Positions 7,974 to 10,699 of a stretch of DNA of 10,699 nt are shown piece after piece (the first letter of the stretch is position 1; the number at the start of each line of letters is the position of its first letter). This stretch comes from Monoraphidium neglectum. Lineage: Eukaryota > Chlorophyta > Chlorophyceae > Sphaeropleales > Selenastraceae. The stretch lies in contig NW_014012008.1 in NCBI RefSeq assembly GCF_000611645.1, forward strand, positions 2,507 to 13,205. Direction: 5' to 3'. The translations under genes and the position numbers were made by a program. The notes below the pieces were generated by a model, which ran no database searches, was not told the DNA's origin, and saw nothing but the letters and a program-made list of their open reading frames with translations.

Positions 7974-9284
7974 TGTGGCAGGCACCCCCTCCACGGCTAG
8001 TCCCGTCGCCGCTCGGCAGGCCCTTGCTGCCCAGGACTCTGCTCCTGTGCCAGAGCAGGCCCTCGTGTCACAGGACCAGACGGGCCCTCAGCAGGCACAG
8101 GCCCACGCACTGGGCCCGACCATGACTGCGGCCGGCCTGCAGCCGCTGGCTGGGCAGCCTGGCGCGGCACCGTCGCAGTCACACAGCCTGGCTGCCACGC
8201 AGCCCCCCGCGTTCCCTCTGCCAGCGGCACCGCCCGCCGCGACGCTGGCGCAGGCGGCGCAGGCCGGGCCCGCCGCCTCGCCCGCTTTGCCCGCGGCGCC
8301 CCTCGCTCACGCGCCGCCGCGCCTCAACGGCGTCGCCCACCACTCTGCCGCGCCGCCAGGCCCCATCGGCGGCGCCGAAGTGGCGTCCCCCTCGGCCGCC
8401 TCGACGCCGAGCGACATCCTTGGCGCGGGCCCCGCCGGCGCGGCCGCCGGCGGCGCGGCGATCGACGACCTGTTGTTCGAATTGGTGGAGGAGGTGGCTG
8501 TCGCGGCCGGCGAGCCCCGCGGCGCGCCGCGGCCGTCGTCGTCACCGGCCGCGGTCAGTGTGGGCGGGGGCACGACGATTGTGGAGGTTCTGGATGGCAC
8601 GCACCTCCCGCCAATCAAGGTCGCGCGCAGCCCGGGCGCAGACGGCGCCGCGCCCGGCGGCGCCGCGGCTTCTGCGGCCACCGCCGCCGCGGCCGCCGTC
8701 GGCGCGCCGGGCCTTGGCAGCATGGCGGCGCTGCTGCCGGGCGGCCCTCTGCAGGGGGCGGCGCTGATTCATGGCCAAGCAGGCGGGGTGCTGGCTGGCG
8801 GCGCGGAGGGGCTGGTGAACCCCGGGGCCCTGGTGCCGAACCACATGCAGGATGCCCTCGCCCGCTTGGCGGCTGCACAGCAGCTGCAGGCGCAGCAGCA
8901 GCGCCTGCAGCAGGTGCAGGCGGCGCTGCAGGCGGCGGCGCTCCAGGAGCAGCGCGAGAAGCTGCTGCGGCAGCACCAGGCGGCGCTGCAGATGCAGCAG
9001 CAGGAGCGGCGCCAGCAGCAGGCGCTGGCGGCGCAGCAGCTGCTGGCGCAGCAGCAGGCGGCGCTCGCGGCGCAGCAGCAGGCGGCGCAGCAGAACCAGG
9101 AGCGGCTGCAGCTGCTGCGGGCGCAGGTGGTGCTGCAAGAAAGGCAGCGCCAGGTCAGCGCCCTCGCGCAGCAGCAGGCGGCGCTCAAGGCCGCGGGGCG
9201 CCCCACTGACGCCGCCGCGCTGCAGCGGGTGCAGGCGCAGCTGGAGATGCAGCTCGCGCAGCACCAGGCGATGCAGCAGGCACT

Positions 9285-9337
<53 letters not shown>

Positions 9338-9462
9338 TGCCAGCGCAGCCTGATTCGCAGGCACAGCAGCTGGCTGCCCTGCTAGCGCAGCTCCAGGCGG
9401 CGCAGCAGCAACAGCAGCAGCAACAGCAGCAGCAACAGCAGCAGCAACAGCAGCAGCAGCAA

Positions 9463-9494
<32 letters not shown>

Positions 9495-9854
9495 GCTGCA
9501 CCAACAGCAGCACCACCAGCAACAGCTGCACCAACAGCAGCAACAGCAGCAGCAGCTGCAGCTGCAACAGCTGTTGCAGTCGCTGGTCAACTCTGGTTCG
9601 GCAACGCCAGAGGCCCCCCCTGCCCCGGCCCCTACGCCCCCTGCGCCGTTCGCTGCCTCGGCGCCACAAGACATCCCGCAGCTTCCGGCCCCGTGGGCCG
9701 CCCTGCCGCCCCCCTCTGCGGCGCCGCCGGCCCAAGCGCCTGCCCCTGCCGCCGCGGCGCCGCCCGGCGGCGCGCAGGAGGCGCCAGATGAGGCTATGTT
9801 GCGGGGCCTCGTGGAGCTGCTGGGTTCTGACCCCCAGGCACTGCAGCGGCAGTT

Positions 9855-9910
<56 letters not shown>

Positions 9911-10699
9911 TGCAGCAGCCGTTCTCCGCCAGCGCCAACGCGCCCGCATCCGCTGTCGGACCCAGCTCGGGCTGGGCGCCGCCCGCCGGCGCCCCTGCGG
10001 CCACGGCCCCGGCACACGGCTCGGGTGCGCCCGCCGCGCCGCCGCCAGCCCGCGCGTCGCCCGCCCCGGCGGGGGACGGCGGGGAGGACTCCGCGTCGGA
10101 GCAACTGCGTCAGCTTTTGGGCCTGGGGCTGCCGGATGACGAGCACTCGATGCTGTCGCAGCTGCCCTCCTGGCTGCTCAGCGATGACGTCATCGACCAA
10201 GGCGCCGCGCCCGCGCCAGGCCGCGGCGCGCCGGCGTCGGAGACGCCCCGGCGCCCGGCGGCGCCGGACGCGACGGGGGGGGCCGATGGCTGGGCGGCGG
10301 CTGGCGCCGCGTGGCGGGACGGTGCAGCGCGGGGGCCGCCGGGTGGCGGGGTGGAGACGCTTGGAGAGGGGCTGCCGCTGCAGCAGTCGGCGCAGCCGCC
10401 CTCTCTGCGCGACCCTGAGGAGGGCTGGCCAGGCCAGGAGCACGACAGCCAGCCACTTCCCCCGCCGCCGCAGCAGCAGCAGCAGCAGCAGCAGGAGCAG
10501 CAGCAGCAGCAGCTTCTGCCGGCCGACGACGCGTCCGACGAGCCACGCGGCACCGGCGGCAGCGCGCCGCCGCCGCCGCCGCCGCGGCGGCGGCCGCAGG
10601 GGATGGATGGCGGCGATGGCAGCATAGACCTCGTGCCAGAGTGGCGCCGCCGCCCCACACCCGCGCCCGCGGCGCCGCCGGCAGCGCCCGCGGCGGCGG
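6663..10699 (+). CDS. GYF-domain protein with very long Gln/Ala/Pro-rich tail, N-terminal part (truncated at right edge)
   Basis: Exon 1 is 6663-6761 and exon 2 is 6886 to the edge, phase 0, with no stop: 33 plus 1,271 whole codons. ATG 6663 has G at -3 and +4. Residues 28-90 form a GYF-type domain, a fold that binds Pro-rich ligands. VSWLYQ is joined to DHNVRVQGPFTALQMIQWHA, and the spacing G-P-F-x4-M-x2-W-x3-G (41-55) is exact, but the name-giving GYF tripeptide reads GRL. A hydrophobic helix (80-94) follows. The rest is low-complexity: Gln tracts at about 137-395, 687-898 and 1024-1041, and near 1230. Between them lie an Ala/Gln/Arg-rich predicted helical stretch (687-833), Pro/Ala-rich linkers, and acidic-hydrophobic islands (559-571 and 1105-1137). 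Such architecture recalls GIGYF/EXA1-like translation repressors or Gln-rich regulatory proteins, but no eIF4E-binding motif was recognised. Function is therefore open. The gene is probably nuclear and driven by the G-box/TATA promoter. Confidence 0.82.
6762..6885 (+). other. Intron 1 of the GYF/poly-Gln gene
   Basis: This 124 bp phase-0 intron has donor GTTTGG after TACCAG and acceptor CCGCTCCTGCAG. It splits the GYF domain between WLYQ and DHNVRVQGPF. Joining them restores the family W-x-Y-x-D...GPF spacing, which is the main evidence for both splice sites and for the start exon. Confidence 0.8.
7285..7974 (+). repeat. First CAG/CAA (poly-Gln) region
   Basis: About 690 bases are mostly CAG and CAA codons. 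They include a 14-codon Gln run at 7411-7452, a run near 7612-7644 followed by alternating Gln-His codons, and 13 pure CAG at 7933-7971. Leu codons break the runs at short intervals, giving LQQQ-type units. The unit QQAAI is duplicated at 7351-7380. Confidence 0.95.
8845..9285 (+). other. Ala/Gln-rich, probably helical segment of the GYF protein
   Basis: About 147 residues from HMQDALARLAAAQQLQAQQQ onward are rich in Ala, Gln and Leu with scattered Arg and Glu (QEQREKLLRQHQ, QQQERRQQQ, QERQRQVSALAQQQ). They have no Pro or Gly until AAGRPTDAAALQ, near residue 800. This composition suggests a long helix or coiled coil, unlike the flanking pure Gln tracts. It was judged by eye. Confidence 0.55.
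9286..9336 (+). repeat. Pure (CAG)17 tract
   Basis: Seventeen uninterrupted CAG codons encode 17 Gln (residues 834-850). It is the longest uninterrupted CAG run in the window, and so the tract most likely to vary in length. Confidence 0.98.
9403..9495 (+). repeat. 31-codon Gln tract with phased CAA interruptions
   Basis: All 31 codons are CAG or CAA. CAA recurs nearly every fourth codon, so much of the tract is a 12-base higher-order repeat (CAACAGCAGCAG) with one 15-base variant. The encoded protein is uniform, so the pattern reflects how the DNA expanded or constraint on the DNA/RNA rather than on the protein. Confidence 0.97.
9856..9909 (+). repeat. 18-codon Gln tract
   Basis: Thirteen CAG are followed by one CAA and four more CAG. 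The tract lies between the islands MLRGLVELLGSDPQALQRQL and LQQPFSASANAP. Confidence 0.97.
10471..10512 (+). repeat. Short interrupted CAG tract
   Basis: Eight CAG, one GAG and five CAG encode Q8-E-Q5. A Pro run precedes the tract, and LLPADDASDEP follows it. Confidence 0.95.

Noticed and set aside
7285..7974. CRISPR or mobile-element repeat array
   Set aside because: The units are trinucleotides in one coding frame, without spacers or terminal repeats.
6807..8000. 397-residue Ala-rich frame and similar Ser-, Leu- and Cys-rich frames over the CAG exon
   Set aside because: They are frame-shifted or antisense readings of CAG repeats. Only the Gln frame is open from the GYF domain to the window end and contains non-repeat motifs.

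Overview
This is GC-rich nuclear DNA of a eukaryote, most likely a chlorophyte green alga. The genes have several short introns, there is a TGTAA polyadenylation motif of the green-algal type downstream of the middle gene, and the left-hand gene has OPR/RAP-like repeats, a family greatly expanded in chlorophytes. The species cannot be fixed from the sequence; a trebouxiophyte relative of Chlorella is a guess.

Layout: (1) Positions 1-1948, minus strand: the 5' part of an intron-containing gene for a helical-repeat protein with repeated LANLVWALAKL-type motifs. It resembles organellar RNA-binding OPR/RAP proteins and runs off the left edge. (2) Positions 1949-3022: a divergent intergenic region with no convincing gene, and a GTCAC/ACGTCA cluster near its right end. 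(3) Positions 3023-5853, plus strand: a complete seven-exon gene for RPAC1 (AC40/Rpc40), the alpha-like subunit shared by RNA polymerases I and III. One intron needs a GC donor. (4) Positions 5854-6662: the 3' end of RPAC1 followed by the promoter of the next gene, with a perfect GGTCACGTGACC palindrome, a TATAAAA box and a short upstream ORF. (5) Positions 6663-10699, plus strand: the 5' part of a very large gene. A small first exon and one intron lead into a 3.8 kb uninterrupted exon that runs off the right edge. The protein opens with a GYF-type domain split by the intron, followed by more than 1,200 residues of Gln-, Ala- and Pro-rich low-complexity sequence encoded by long CAG/CAA tracts.

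The three genes are not an operon or an obvious pathway. The first two diverge from a shared intergenic region, and the third is co-oriented with RPAC1. The most unusual material is the GYF/poly-Gln gene with its structured CAG/CAA repeats and embedded acidic-hydrophobic islands, the GC-AG intron in RPAC1, and the simple repeats in introns (alternating purine-pyrimidine, CCCCCA) that may form Z-DNA or G-quadruplexes. All splice sites were inferred by eye from reading frame, splice dinucleotides and remembered family conservation; there is no transcript evidence.
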